From positions 1-33,078 of the forward strand of contig NZ_LJIC01000095.1 in assembly GCF_001295845.1 (NCBI RefSeq): a DNA stretch of 33,078 nt, written 5' to 3'. The translations under genes and the position numbers were made by a program. The notes below the pieces were generated by a model that saw nothing but the letters and a program-made list of their open reading frames with translations, searched no databases and was not told where the DNA came from. Shown here one piece after another: positions 18,016 through 26,264 of this stretch; positions within the stretch are counted from its first letter, which is position 1, and each line of letters starts with the position of its first letter. This DNA comes from Rhodopseudomonas sp. AAP120 (GTDB lineage: Bacteria; Pseudomonadota; Alphaproteobacteria; Rhizobiales; Xanthobacteraceae).

Positions 18016-18924
18016 CTATTTCAGATAGTTACTCAGGTTGAGGCTCAGGATTTTCCCGATCGCCGAATAGGACGCCGTGAGCTGCGACTGGTAGGTCGAG
18101 AGCTGCGCCGTCACGGCGGCAACGTCGACCGACGTCAGATCGCTCGCCAGCGTCTCGGTGAAGCTCTTGTAGTCGCTCTGCCGGGTGCTGGCGTCCTGGA
18201 TCGCCGAGGCGTTGTTCGACAGCTTCTCCTGCACGGCGGCGATCGAATCGAGTGCGGTTCCGGCGAGGTCGAGCGCGTTGGAGATGTCGCTCGATGACAG
18301 CGACCCGCTGTTCGCGACGAATCGCAGGGCGCGCATCGCCTGCTCGAATGCCGAATCGTTCGCCGTCACGCCGTATGACACCGTGCGGTCGGTGCTGACG
18401 CGGACCGCGGCGACCTGGTCGTCGCCCGCATAGTAACTGGTGTCTGCGACGGTGGTCGAGCCGGAGCCGGACGCATAGCTCGACAGATCGACCGGCGCGG
18501 TGTCGGTCTTGCTACCCGCGAACAGGTATTGACCGTCATATTGCGTGTTGAGCAGCGAGGCCATCGACTTCAGCATGTCCTGCGCCGAGCTGATCACCGA
18601 GGTGGTCTCGGTGGCGCTGCCGGTCGAGGCGGCGCCGAGTTGCGAGCGAAGCTGCGTCATCACGTCGGTCATCGACCCCACGGCCGAATACATCGCCTGC
18701 ACCTTGCCGCCGGCTAGCGTCGCGGCGTCGATATAGGATTGCGCCCGGGTCAGGCCGACCTGCAGGTTGACGACGTGCTGCGCGTCCGCGCCGTAGCCGG
18801 CCAGCGTCTCCGACTTCACGCCGGAGGATTCCTGGAGTTGCAGATCGGCGGTTTTGGCCTGGATCCGCAGTGCGTCGGCGATCATCTTGCCGGACAGCGC
18901 GAAGGTCGCGACCCGCATGGTCAT
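18016..18924 (-). CDS. flgL: Flagellar hook-associated protein 3
   Basis: The product is 302 aa and is the last gene of the flagellar run. The N-terminal helix region is flagellin-like. The GQYLFAGSKTDTAPV segment is a classic FlgL signature. The C-terminal helix (LTASYSAIGKILSLNLSNYLK) would pack with the N-terminal helix in the filament core. FlgL forms the hook-filament junction with FlgK. It begins 13 bases after the flgK stop, with GAGCGGAG as ribosome binding site. An alternative ATG lies two codons in (18918). Confidence 0.9.
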   Translation of the reverse strand: MTMRVATFALSGKMIADALRIQAKTADLQLQESSGVKSETLAGYGADAQHVVNLQVGLTRAQSYIDAATLAGGKVQAMYSAVGSMTDVMTQLRSQLGAASTGSATETTSVISSAQDMLKSMASLLNTQYDGQYLFAGSKTDTAPVDLSSYASGSGSTTVADTSYYAGDDQVAAVRVSTDRTVSYGVTANDSAFEQAMRALRFVANSGSLSSSDISNALDLAGTALDSIAAVQEKLSNNASAIQDASTRQSDYKSFTETLASDLTSVDVAAVTAQLSTYQSQLTASYSAIGKILSLNLSNYLK

Positions 18925-18937
18925 GGCGCCGCTCCGC

Positions 18938-20704
18938 TCAGCCCGCCGACTGAACGGCGGTGAGCAGCGCCGAGAACATCGTGTTGATGATCTGGATCAG
19001 CTCCGAGGCCGCTGAGTACTTGTTCTGCAACTCGCTCATGTTGGCAGTCTCCTCGTCGAGATTGACGCCGGACTGCGACGACAGCGAGTTGGCATAAGTG
19101 GATTGCGCCGCCTCCTTGGCGGTGTAGGTGCTCGACGCCTGCGAGGCCCGGCTGGCGACGTTCGACACGATCGCGGCGGCGTAATCAGCGAACGAGCCGG
19201 TGGTGGCGGACAGGCCGCCGACGGCGGCGAAATTCGTCGCGCCGGTCAGCTTCTGGTAGAGCGAATCCACCACAGTCGCTGCGTTGGAGGTCACCACGGT
19301 GGACCCGGTGCTGAGTGTCGCGGACGAATCCAGCGTCGCCAGCGGCAAAGAACGCGCCCCCGACACGATATCGCTGCGTACCGCGAAATCCGAGGCGCCG
19401 GTCGCGGTGACGAGATCGTTGAGGCCGAAATAGCTGGAGAACCCTGCGCCGCTGCTGCCGATCGCGCTGGTCATCTGGTTGACGGCGACGCCGGTGCCGC
19501 TACCGGTTGCCTTGATCACCAGGTGACCGTCGACGTTGAGCGAGGCCGATAGTCCGGAGATGCCGTTGATGGCGCCGACGAGGTCGCCGACCGTCGAATA
19601 GGACGACAGATCGAGATCGGCCGACGACACCAGCTTGCCGCTGGAATCGGTGACCGCGAGCCGCACCGTGCCGGTCGCCGACAACGCGTCGGTGCTGGCA
19701 ACGGACGCCGAGCCGGTCAGGCTGGAGGGTGGCGGGAGCGAGGTCTGCGCGTTGGAGACGGCGTTGAGGCTGGCGGCGAGCTGTGTCGCCAGCGTGTCGA
19801 GCTGCGATTGTACCGCCGGCAGGGTGCTGTCGCGCAGCGTCACCAGCGCGCCGATCTTGCCGGAGCTGATCTGCGAGGTGATGTCGACGCCGTTGACCAC
19901 GATGCCACTGAAGCCGCCGCTGTTGTAGGAGGTCGTAGCGCCGACGCTCGAGGCCGGCGTGTAGCTCAGCGTGTGCGCGGAGCTGTCGACCAGCGCCTGA
20001 CCGGACGTCGTCGAGATCTGCAGATCGCCGTTCGCCGCCGTGTAGTAGGAGATGTCCATCTGCGAGGAGACGTCCTGCAGCGCGGTGTTGCGCTCGTCCT
20101 CGAGATCGGCGGTGGACTGGCCGGCGGCCGTGGCCTGGCGGATCGCCGTGTTGATATCGGCGATCCGGGTCAGATCGTCGTTGACGCTGCCGACCGCCGA
20201 GGCGATGTCCTGATCGGCATTGCCGCGCAGCTTCTGGATGCCGCTAGAGGTGTCGCGAAGTTGCGACGCCACCGCGTCGAGCGCGCTCACCGCGTTCGAC
20301 TGCAGCGAGCTGCTGGACGGCGTCGTCGCCAGCGACGACAGCGCCGATTCCAGCGACGCGAGCGTATTGGCCAGCGAGGTGCCGGTCGAGGTGCTGCCGG
20401 AGCTGCTGGTCGAGCCGTAGAGCTGCTGCAGCGAGCCGAGATAGCTGTTGAGCGTATCGGCCGAGCCGAGGTCGGAATTCGAGGCGATCAGCGACTTGAG
20501 CAGCAGGCGGTCCACCGTGCTGGTGATGCCGGTGACGGTGACGCCGGTGCCGACGCCGGCCGTGACGCTGCTGGCCTGGTTGGCGGTCTTCTTGGTGTAG
20601 CCCGTGGTGTCGGCATTGGCGATGTTCGCCGACGCCACCGAGATTTGCACCTGGGTCGCCGACAATCCGCTGAAGGCGATGCTTCGGGCGATGTTGAGCG
20701 ACAT
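18938..20704 (-). CDS. flgK: Flagellar hook-associated protein 1
   Basis: The product is 588 aa. The N-terminal rod/hook motif SGLSATQVQISVASANIANADTTGY is followed by the TSTVDRLLLKSL segment. The variable Ser/Thr/Ala-rich middle is typical of exported flagellar proteins. The C-terminus VNLDEETANMSELQ...INTMFSALL matches the family. FlgK is the first junction protein on the hook tip. It has AGAGGAAG about 8 bases before the ATG and follows the flgN-like gene by 26 bases, the usual pairing of FlgK with its chaperone. No cysteine is present, as usual for exported axial proteins. Confidence 0.94.
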   Translation of the reverse strand: MSLNIARSIAFSGLSATQVQISVASANIANADTTGYTKKTANQASSVTAGVGTGVTVTGITSTVDRLLLKSLIASNSDLGSADTLNSYLGSLQQLYGSTSSSGSTSTGTSLANTLASLESALSSLATTPSSSSLQSNAVSALDAVASQLRDTSSGIQKLRGNADQDIASAVGSVNDDLTRIADINTAIRQATAAGQSTADLEDERNTALQDVSSQMDISYYTAANGDLQISTTSGQALVDSSAHTLSYTPASSVGATTSYNSGGFSGIVVNGVDITSQISSGKIGALVTLRDSTLPAVQSQLDTLATQLAASLNAVSNAQTSLPPPSSLTGSASVASTDALSATGTVRLAVTDSSGKLVSSADLDLSSYSTVGDLVGAINGISGLSASLNVDGHLVIKATGSGTGVAVNQMTSAIGSSGAGFSSYFGLNDLVTATGASDFAVRSDIVSGARSLPLATLDSSATLSTGSTVVTSNAATVVDSLYQKLTGATNFAAVGGLSATTGSFADYAAAIVSNVASRASQASSTYTAKEAAQSTYANSLSSQSGVNLDEETANMSELQNKYSAASELIQIINTMFSALLTAVQSAG

Positions 20705-20730
20705 GGCGGCGGCTTCCTCTTGCGGTGCTG

Positions 20731-21210
20731 TCAGGCGCGAATGCTGGTCCCGACCGACGTGGGACGGACGGCGCGCGCCCCGCCGGCACCGTAGGGCGAG
20801 GCGCTGGCGAGCTGCTCGCGGATCGCCTGCATCACCGCGTCGATCCGGCGATGGCTGGCCTCGATGGCCGCGCGCAGCCGCACCAAATTCTCGTCCATCG
20901 CCCCGCGCAACTGCAGGATCCGGTCGACCAGGCGGTCGCGGAGTTGCAGGTTCTGGACGTGGATGGCGTTCGATCCGCCGGTGCAGTCGGCGACCCAGCG
21001 TTCGAACAGCCCGGCGAGCCGCGCCTTCTCGTCGACCTGCTTGAGCCGCGAGGCCGGAAGCCCCGTGGCGAGCTCGGCGTTCTCGTCGTCGATCACCAGG
21101 ATCAGTTCGTCGATCAGCTGGATCATCGCCAGCGCGCGCTCGTCGCTGATGCCCGTCCGGGCGGGATTGCCATGGCCTGCCTGTTTCATCGTCGCCGTTC
21201 CCGTCTTCAT
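20731..21210 (-). CDS. FlgN-like protein, probable flagellar export chaperone
   Basis: The product is up to 159 aa, helical and charged, with no signal peptide. Heptad-rich helices include DERALAMIQLIDELILVIDDENAELATG and the stretch near LQLRDRLVDRILQLRGAMDENL. Size, helical content and position just before flgK fit FlgN, the cytosolic chaperone of FlgK and FlgL. Similarity by eye is weak, so the name is an inference from context. The first ATG (21210) lies 6 bases after the preceding stop without a clear ribosome binding site. The second at 21189 has GGGAACGG upstream and may be the real start. Confidence 0.6.
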   Translation of the reverse strand: MKTGTATMKQAGHGNPARTGISDERALAMIQLIDELILVIDDENAELATGLPASRLKQVDEKARLAGLFERWVADCTGGSNAIHVQNLQLRDRLVDRILQLRGAMDENLVRLRAAIEASHRRIDAVMQAIREQLASASPYGAGGARAVRPTSVGTSIRA

Positions 21211-21216
21211 CAGAGT

Positions 21217-21480
21217 TCAGTGCCGGCCGGATCGCCCGGCCGCGTTGGCGCCGCGCGCGTAGGCGCTGATCGCCGTTGTTCGTTCGGTCGCCCGCGCCAG
21301 CTCTACGGCGACCCGCTCGCGCCCGCGCGCCAACTCGCGTCGGATCCGTTCGATCTCGTCGATCAGCGCAACCAGTTCGGCCTCGGCGCCGCCGCCGGCC
21401 CGCGCCGCCCGCAGCTTCAGGCGCGCGAGGCTGGGTAGCAGCGTGTGCAGCTGCTCGTCCTGGTCCGGTCGGCGCGTCAT
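21217..21480 (-). CDS. Small coiled-coil protein in the flagellar operon, unknown function
   Basis: The product is 87 aa. The start codon overlaps the flgE stop in the arrangement ATGA (21477-21480), so translation is coupled to flgE. The sequence is Arg/Glu/Ala-rich. A likely helix pair runs from about residue 11 to 72, including LHTLLPSLARLKLRAARA and ELVALIDEIERIRRELARGR, ending in a Gly/Arg-rich tail. No signal peptide or membrane segment is present. I do not recognise the family. The place between flgE and the flgN-like gene suggests a cytoplasmic helper, for example a small export chaperone or FliJ-like coiled coil. That role is inferred from context only. Confidence 0.7.
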   Translation of the reverse strand: MTRRPDQDEQLHTLLPSLARLKLRAARAGGGAEAELVALIDEIERIRRELARGRERVAVELARATERTTAISAYARGANAAGRSGRH

Positions 21481-22742
21481 CGCATCGCCGAGATCAGGGT
21501 GTCGAACATCTTGTTCACCGTGGTGATCACCTGCGAGGCCGCCGAATAGGCCTGCTGTGCCGAGATCATGCTGCTGAACTGACTCGACGTGTCGGTCGTG
21601 CTGGATTCCAGTTCGGAGCCGTAGATGGTGCCGGCGCCGTTCGCACCCGAGGTCTGCACCGACGCGCTGCCGGAGTCCGCCGTTGCCGAATACATGCCGT
21701 AGCTGTTGCCGGAGAGGCCGCTCGGATCCTTGAAGGTCGCGACCGCGATCTTGTAGATCGCGATGGTCTGGCCGTTGGAGTAAGTAGCGTTGACGACGCC
21801 GTTGCTGCCGACCTTGACGCTCGACAGCTTGCCGTAGGCGAGGCCGTCCGACGAGATGCTGGTGACGTTGATGGCCGGCGTGGTCAGGCCGGAGGCGTAT
21901 TGGGTGAGGCCGTTGGTGCCACCGACGGTGCCGAGGTCGAGCGAGACGGTGGAGTCCGACGCGCCGTCGGTCCAGCCGCTCAGCGAGATGCTCGCCGGGC
22001 TCGGGCTGGTCGAGGCGAGCGAGCCGTCGCTGTTGAAGGTGATCGCCACCGAGCCGGAGGTGGTGCCGGTGGTCTTGCTGCTGTCGGACGACAGCGTCGG
22101 ATTGCCGAAGCTCGCGGTCCACGCATTGGCGGCGGTCTTGGTCCAGGTCACGGCGACCGAGTTCGCGGTGCCGAGCGAGTCGTACACAGTCATCGAGCTC
22201 GAATAGGTCGCCCCGGTGGCGGCGTCGGCCGGCAGATTGGCCGCGAAGGTGGTCTTGGTGGTGGCGCTGCCGCTGGTCGAGGCGACCTGGGTGTTGATCG
22301 GGGCGAGGCTCGACGACGACGCGTCGCCGACCACAGCGCCGTCGGCGTCGGTGCGCCAGCCTTCCAGGTAGTAGCCGTTGTTGACGAGATAGCCGGAATT
22401 GTCGATCGAGAACGCGCCGTTGCGCGTGTAGTAGGTGGTGCCGCCCGACGCCGAATCGGAAGTGACGAAGAAGCCGCTACCCTGGATGGCGACGTCGGTG
22501 GCGTTGCTGGTCGCCGCCAGCAGGCCCTGCTGGCTGATATTGGCGCGGCCCGAGACGGTGACGCCGCCCGACGCGTAGGATGACGAATTGCTCGACGCCG
22601 TCACCAGATTCTCGAACATCGCCGACGTCGTCTTGTAGCCGGTGGTGTCCGAATTGGCGATGTTGTCGGAGATCATCGACAGCGACTGGCTCTGCGCGTT
22701 GAGCGCCGAGATCGCCGAGGAGAGTGCGCCGCTGAGGCTCAT
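21477..22742 (-). CDS. flgE: Flagellar hook protein
   Basis: The product is 421 aa from the ATG at 22742 with GGAGCAG upstream; the frame is open to 22841, but the extension is not protein-like. The N-terminus MSLSGALSSAISALNAQSQS and SMISDNIANSDTTGYKTT, the IQGSGFFVT segment and the C-terminal SSQFSSMISAQQAYSAASQVI and VNKMFDTLI are diagnostic for FlgE and the rod-hook family. FlgE polymerises into the hook on the cell surface. The Ser/Thr/Gly-rich centre would be the exposed domain. It follows flgD by 19 bases. Confidence 0.95.
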   Translation of the reverse strand: MSLSGALSSAISALNAQSQSLSMISDNIANSDTTGYKTTSAMFENLVTASSNSSSYASGGVTVSGRANISQQGLLAATSNATDVAIQGSGFFVTSDSASGGTTYYTRNGAFSIDNSGYLVNNGYYLEGWRTDADGAVVGDASSSSLAPINTQVASTSGSATTKTTFAANLPADAATGATYSSSMTVYDSLGTANSVAVTWTKTAANAWTASFGNPTLSSDSSKTTGTTSGSVAITFNSDGSLASTSPSPASISLSGWTDGASDSTVSLDLGTVGGTNGLTQYASGLTTPAINVTSISSDGLAYGKLSSVKVGSNGVVNATYSNGQTIAIYKIAVATFKDPSGLSGNSYGMYSATADSGSASVQTSGANGAGTIYGSELESSTTDTSSQFSSMISAQQAYSAASQVITTVNKMFDTLISAMR

Positions 22743-22761
22743 GACACTGCTCCGGCCGCGA

Positions 22762-23427
22762 TCACGACGAGACGCCGATGACGTTGCTGGCGCTGACCGC
22801 AACGCCGTTGACCAGCAGCGACAGCGTGCTGGTCGAAGCATCGATGCCGGTGACGGTGCCGGTCACGGTCGAATACTGGTAGACCGAGTTGCCGGCGGAA
22901 TCGGTCGCGGTCACCGCGATGCTGTACTGACCGCCGTCGGAGAGCTGCGTGCCGCTGGCGTTCTTGCCGTCCCAGGTGAAACTGTTGGAGCCGGCATTGC
23001 CGCTCCCGGTGCCGCTCCACACGGTGTTGCCGGACGAGTCCTTGATGCTGATCGCCACGTCCGACGCGGCGGACGACAGCGTGTAGCCGAACGTCGCGGA
23101 GCCGCCCGACAGCGTCGCGGTGTCGGTCTTGGCCTCGACGGTGTGGCCGATGTAGTTGACCGAGTTCAGCGTCACCAGGCTCGAGAACGAGCTGGCCAGC
23201 GAGCTCATGCTGGAATTGATCTGCTGCTGCTCGGTGAAATTGGCGTAGGACGTCACCTGATTGATGAAATCGGTGGTGCTGGTGGCGTTGAGCGGGTCCT
23301 GATTCTGCAACTCACTGACCAGCAGATTGAGGAAATCGCTGGAGCTGAGAGACGTCGCAGACGACGCACTCGTCGTGCTGGTCGTGGTGGTGGCGGCCGA
23401 CGCGGTGGTCGCGGCAACGCTGGTCAT
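22762..23427 (-). CDS. flgD: Flagellar hook assembly protein (hook cap)
   Basis: The product is 221 aa from the ATG at 23427, chosen because GGAGG lies 8 bases upstream. The conserved FlgD N-terminal segment is FLNLLVSELQNQDPLNATST followed by DFINQV and NFTEQQQIN. The C-terminal half forms the Ig/FlgD repeat (VSIKDSSGNTVWSG-like and FTWDGKNASGTQLSDGGQY). FlgD caps the growing hook and is lost on completion. It is the first gene of this flagellar run; the promoter must lie in 23428-23941, where I see no clear sigma-54 or sigma-28 motif. Confidence 0.95.
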   Translation of the reverse strand: MTSVAATTASAATTTTSTTSASSATSLSSSDFLNLLVSELQNQDPLNATSTTDFINQVTSYANFTEQQQINSSMSSLASSFSSLVTLNSVNYIGHTVEAKTDTATLSGGSATFGYTLSSAASDVAISIKDSSGNTVWSGTGSGNAGSNSFTWDGKNASGTQLSDGGQYSIAVTATDSAGNSVYQYSTVTGTVTGIDASTSTLSLLVNGVAVSASNVIGVSS

Positions 23428-23941
23428 GTCGCAAGCCTCCAGGCTTCGCCGCACGGTGCGCGGCGAGGGCGTGGTGAGAACGGATGGTCGTGGAGCGGAG
23501 CCGGTGGGGCCGCTTGCTGATCAAACGCAGCGACGATCGAATCCAGGCGCGGATTCTGAGGAGCTAATGAATTGATTAGTCGGCAGAAATTGCCTAGCCG
23601 GGGGTAGCTGCGAGGATCGGTTCAGCCGCTCGCGGCTTGATCCGGCCGGTGTCGGCGCGGCGACAGGCGCAGCAAGTGTCGACGCAGCGCCGGCTCGGCG
23701 AAGCCGGCTTCAGCAGCGCCGAAGCCGCCGCGTGCGGGCATCACACGTCGAGGTGGATGGGCCGTCGGTCCGATCGGATGCAACTCAAGTCCGACACCGA
23801 TTCGGACGAGCCGCGCGGCCGCTCGGGCGCTACCGTCGGACGCAGACGGGATGGCAAGCGGCGCCGGCAAGGCGCGGCTCGAACGAGGTTCGATCCGCGA
23901 AGGCGGCTCTCAGGATGACGTCGGCGAAACGCTTGCGCGTC
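23428..23941. other. Gene-free stretch between flgD and the CoA-transferase gene
   Basis: About 510 bases with no convincing gene. It must hold the flgD promoter (minus strand). GGCAATTTCTGCC (minus strand, 23581-23593) is a short palindrome that resembles a sigma-54 site, but its GG-to-GC spacing is two bases short. The rest is GC-rich with short open frames that lack homology. Confidence 0.5.
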
Positions 23942-25504
23942 TCACCGCCACACATCCGCCTGCACCACCGCGTCTTCGCGCCAGGCTTCGCGCGCGGCCT
24001 TGTTGGCCATCCAGTTGGGCAGGAAGGTCAGCGCCTCGTCGAGAATGTGCGGGGTGTGCAGGCCGGGTGAATACTCCAGCGCGCGCTTGAAGTATTCCTT
24101 CAGCGCCGGCTTGAAGGTCGGATGCGCGCAGTTCTCGATGATCACCTTCGCCCGCGCCTTGGGTGAAAGTCCACGCAGATCGGCCAGGCCCTGTTCGGTG
24201 ACGATCACCTGAACGTCGTGCTCGGTGTGGTCGACATGCGACGCCATCGGTACGATGCAGGAGATCTTGCCGCCCTTGGCGGCCGAGGGCGTCATGAAGA
24301 ACGACAGATAGCTGTTGCGTGCGAAATCGCCGGAGCCGCCGATCCCGTTCATGATGCTGGTGCCTATGATGTGGGTCGAATTGACGTTGCCGTAGATGTC
24401 GGCCTCGATCAGCCCGTTCATGGCGATCACGCCGAGCCGGCGGATCACCTCGGGGTGGTTGGAAATTTCCTGCGGCCGCAGCACGATGCGTTCGCGGTAG
24501 AAATCGAGATTGCGCAGGAATTCGTCGTAACCCTCCGGTGACAGCGACAACGCGGTGGCCGACGCGTGGGTCAGCTTGCCCTTGCGCAACAGCTGCAGCA
24601 TGCCGTCCTGCAGCACTTCGGTGTAGGCGGTGAGGTTCTCGAACGGTCCGTCCTCGAGCCCGGCCATGACCGCATTGGCGACGTTGCCGACGCCGGACTG
24701 CAGCGGCAGCAGGTTCGGCGGCAGCCGGCCTTTCTTCACCTCGTGGCCGAGGAATTCGAGGATGTGCCCGGCGATCGCCTGCGAACTCTCGTCGGGCGCC
24801 GAAAACGCCGAGTTGCGGTCCGGCAGATTGGTCTCGACGATCGCCACGATTTTGGATGGATCGCAGCGCAGATAGGGCTCACCGATCCGATCGCCGGATG
24901 CGAGGATCGGGATCGGCTTGCGATGCGGCGGCAGCTGCGTGCCGTAATACACGTCGTGCATGCCTTCGAGGCGAATGTCCTGCCAGGCATTCACTTCGAG
25001 GATCACCTTGTCGGCGAGATCGAGCCAGGTCTTGTTGTTGCCGATCGACGACGACGGAATCAGGCTGCCGTCCTCGCGGATACCGGCGACCTCGACGATC
25101 GCGATGTCGAGTTTGCCGAGAAAGCCGAACCAGACATGCTGGGCGACATGCGAGAGGTGGATGTCGATGTACTCCATCCGGCCGGCGTTGATGCGTTTGC
25201 GGCAGGTCGGGTCGGACTGATATGGCAGCCGCATCTCGATGCCGTCGACCTTGGCGAGCGCTCCATCGAGTTCGGGCGCCGTCGAGGCGCCGGTCCACAC
25301 CGAGACCTTGAACTTCTGACCGCGGGCGTGATGGGCGTTGATGCGCTCGGCCAGCGCCAGCGGCAGCAGCTTGGGGTAGCCGGCTCCGGTGAAGCCGCTC
25401 ATGCCGACATGCGCGCCAGAAGGAATCTGGGCTGCTGCGTCGGCCGCCGTCATGATCTTCGCACGGAGGTGGGGAGCAAGGACGCGAGAGCTGGAGAGGA
25501 CCAT
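23942..25504 (-). CDS. Acetyl-CoA hydrolase / succinyl-CoA:acetate CoA-transferase family
   Basis: The product is 520 aa from the ATG at 25504 (weak AGAAAGAG upstream). The glycine-rich entry is GMSGFTGAGYPK. The segment AYTEVLQDG carries E296, which fits the catalytic glutamate position of this CoA-transferase family. Further motifs are NSTHIIGTSIMNGIGGSGDFARN and VTEQGLADLRGLSP. Members move CoA between succinate, acetate or similar acids, or hydrolyse acetyl-CoA. Which reaction occurs here cannot be decided from sequence. The gene is alone, with a perfect GCGATT/AATCGC dyad 50-66 bases upstream that could be an operator. Confidence 0.92.
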   Translation of the reverse strand: MVLSSSRVLAPHLRAKIMTAADAAAQIPSGAHVGMSGFTGAGYPKLLPLALAERINAHHARGQKFKVSVWTGASTAPELDGALAKVDGIEMRLPYQSDPTCRKRINAGRMEYIDIHLSHVAQHVWFGFLGKLDIAIVEVAGIREDGSLIPSSSIGNNKTWLDLADKVILEVNAWQDIRLEGMHDVYYGTQLPPHRKPIPILASGDRIGEPYLRCDPSKIVAIVETNLPDRNSAFSAPDESSQAIAGHILEFLGHEVKKGRLPPNLLPLQSGVGNVANAVMAGLEDGPFENLTAYTEVLQDGMLQLLRKGKLTHASATALSLSPEGYDEFLRNLDFYRERIVLRPQEISNHPEVIRRLGVIAMNGLIEADIYGNVNSTHIIGTSIMNGIGGSGDFARNSYLSFFMTPSAAKGGKISCIVPMASHVDHTEHDVQVIVTEQGLADLRGLSPKARAKVIIENCAHPTFKPALKEYFKRALEYSPGLHTPHILDEALTFLPNWMANKAAREAWREDAVVQADVWR

Positions 25505-25553
25505 CACGGCTCTTTCTGATCGCGGGCGGTCCCCGCGCGCTGAAGTGATTGAT

Positions 25554-25570
25554 GCGATTCGTCTAATCGC
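25554..25570. promoter_or_regulatory. Dyad upstream of the CoA-transferase gene, possible operator
   Basis: GCGATT-CGTCT-AATCGC is a perfect inverted repeat with 6-base arms, 50 bases before the ATG at 25504. Spacing and place fit a transcription factor site. No regulator can be named. Six-base arms can arise by chance, so this is tentative. Confidence 0.3.
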
Positions 25571-25858
25571 TTCGCCGAAAAGAACCATGCAACCATGGGC
25601 GAAGGTGTCGCGATGCTGCGATGCGGCGGGGCCGGCTACGCTGCGCCGGCGCGGCAAAGCGGCTCGGGAGCACCGCTAGGTCATTGATTTATCGTGCGCC
25701 TTCGGCGCGCGCTGCGCCGCACAACGGCGCTTCGCATCGCGCAAAGTGGCCGGCGAACCAACATGCTTTGGACGCAATGCAGATCCTCACTCAGCGCGGA
25801 GGAGAGCCAGGAAGTCTCTCGACGCCGCTTGAAGCGGGCGCATGCCTCCTAAACTCGA

Positions 25859-25888
25859 AAACCTCCGGCAGGGCATTGCCGGAGGTTT
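25859..25888. terminator. Terminator-like hairpin with no obvious gene
   Basis: Perfect 12-base stem AACCTCCGGCA plus one more pair, loop GGGCAT, then TGCCGGAGGTT. Short T runs lie on both sides (TTTCTT on the plus strand, TTTTCG on the minus strand), so it could stop transcripts in either direction. No recognised gene ends here: the nearest are the CoA-transferase start (25504) and the porin stop (26265), the porin having its own terminator. Confidence 0.6.
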
Positions 25889-26211
25889 CTTGGAGGTATT
25901 ACATAAGGAAAGAAGTCGTAGCGATCTCCTTCGCTTAGGCGCGGCGAGAGCTTGCCGAGCAGTTGAAGTATATGACTATTTCCGTTGAGTTCAATAGGTG
26001 ATTTACTCACGTATTGTTCACGAGACGTTCGGACCTGACACCTGTTGGCAAGATCGCCCGGCAACATGTCTTGGCGCGAAGCGGCTTCCGCGACGCCGGT
26101 CTGCGTGACCGTCCGCACATCGCATGCCGTTCCCCGCGCCTTCATCCCGGCTGTGACCTCCGAGCGTGATAGCTCGAATGACGTCACCCGATCTTCATAC
26201 CGCCAACATGC

Positions 26212-26241
26212 AAAAACCCCGGCGGTTGCCCGCCGGGGTTT
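26212..26241 (-). terminator. Rho-independent terminator of the porin gene
   Basis: Perfect 12-base stem (26214-26225 with 26230-26241), AAACCCCGGCGG around the loop TTGC. On the minus strand the stem is followed by a run of five T (26216-26212), about 24 bases after the porin stop codon. Confidence 0.9.
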
Positions 26242-26264
26242 GACGTCTGTCCCGAAGCCGAGGA

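Larger units (their letters stand above)
25505..26211. other. Long gene-free stretch with an isolated terminator-like hairpin
   Basis: About 700 bases between the CoA-transferase and porin genes. It contains the dyad at 25554-25570, a GC-rich stretch with GTGCGCCTTCGGCGCGC-like hairpins near 25694, and the strong hairpin at 25859-25888. The part from 25890 to 26050 is noticeably AT-richer. Open frames across it (for example 26187-25849 on the minus strand) have no recognisable features and run through the hairpin, so I do not call them genes. A small RNA or a decayed gene could be here. Confidence 0.5.

Noticed and set aside
23581-23593. Sigma-54-like promoter before flgD (GGCAATTTCTGCC)
   Set aside because: The GG to GC distance is two bases shorter than sigma-54 promoters tolerate, and the sequence is a simple palindrome.
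25849-26187. Possible 112-aa minus-strand gene downstream of the porin
   Set aside because: The frame starts between the porin terminator and a strong hairpin and reads through the hairpin stem; no ribosome binding site or domain is seen.
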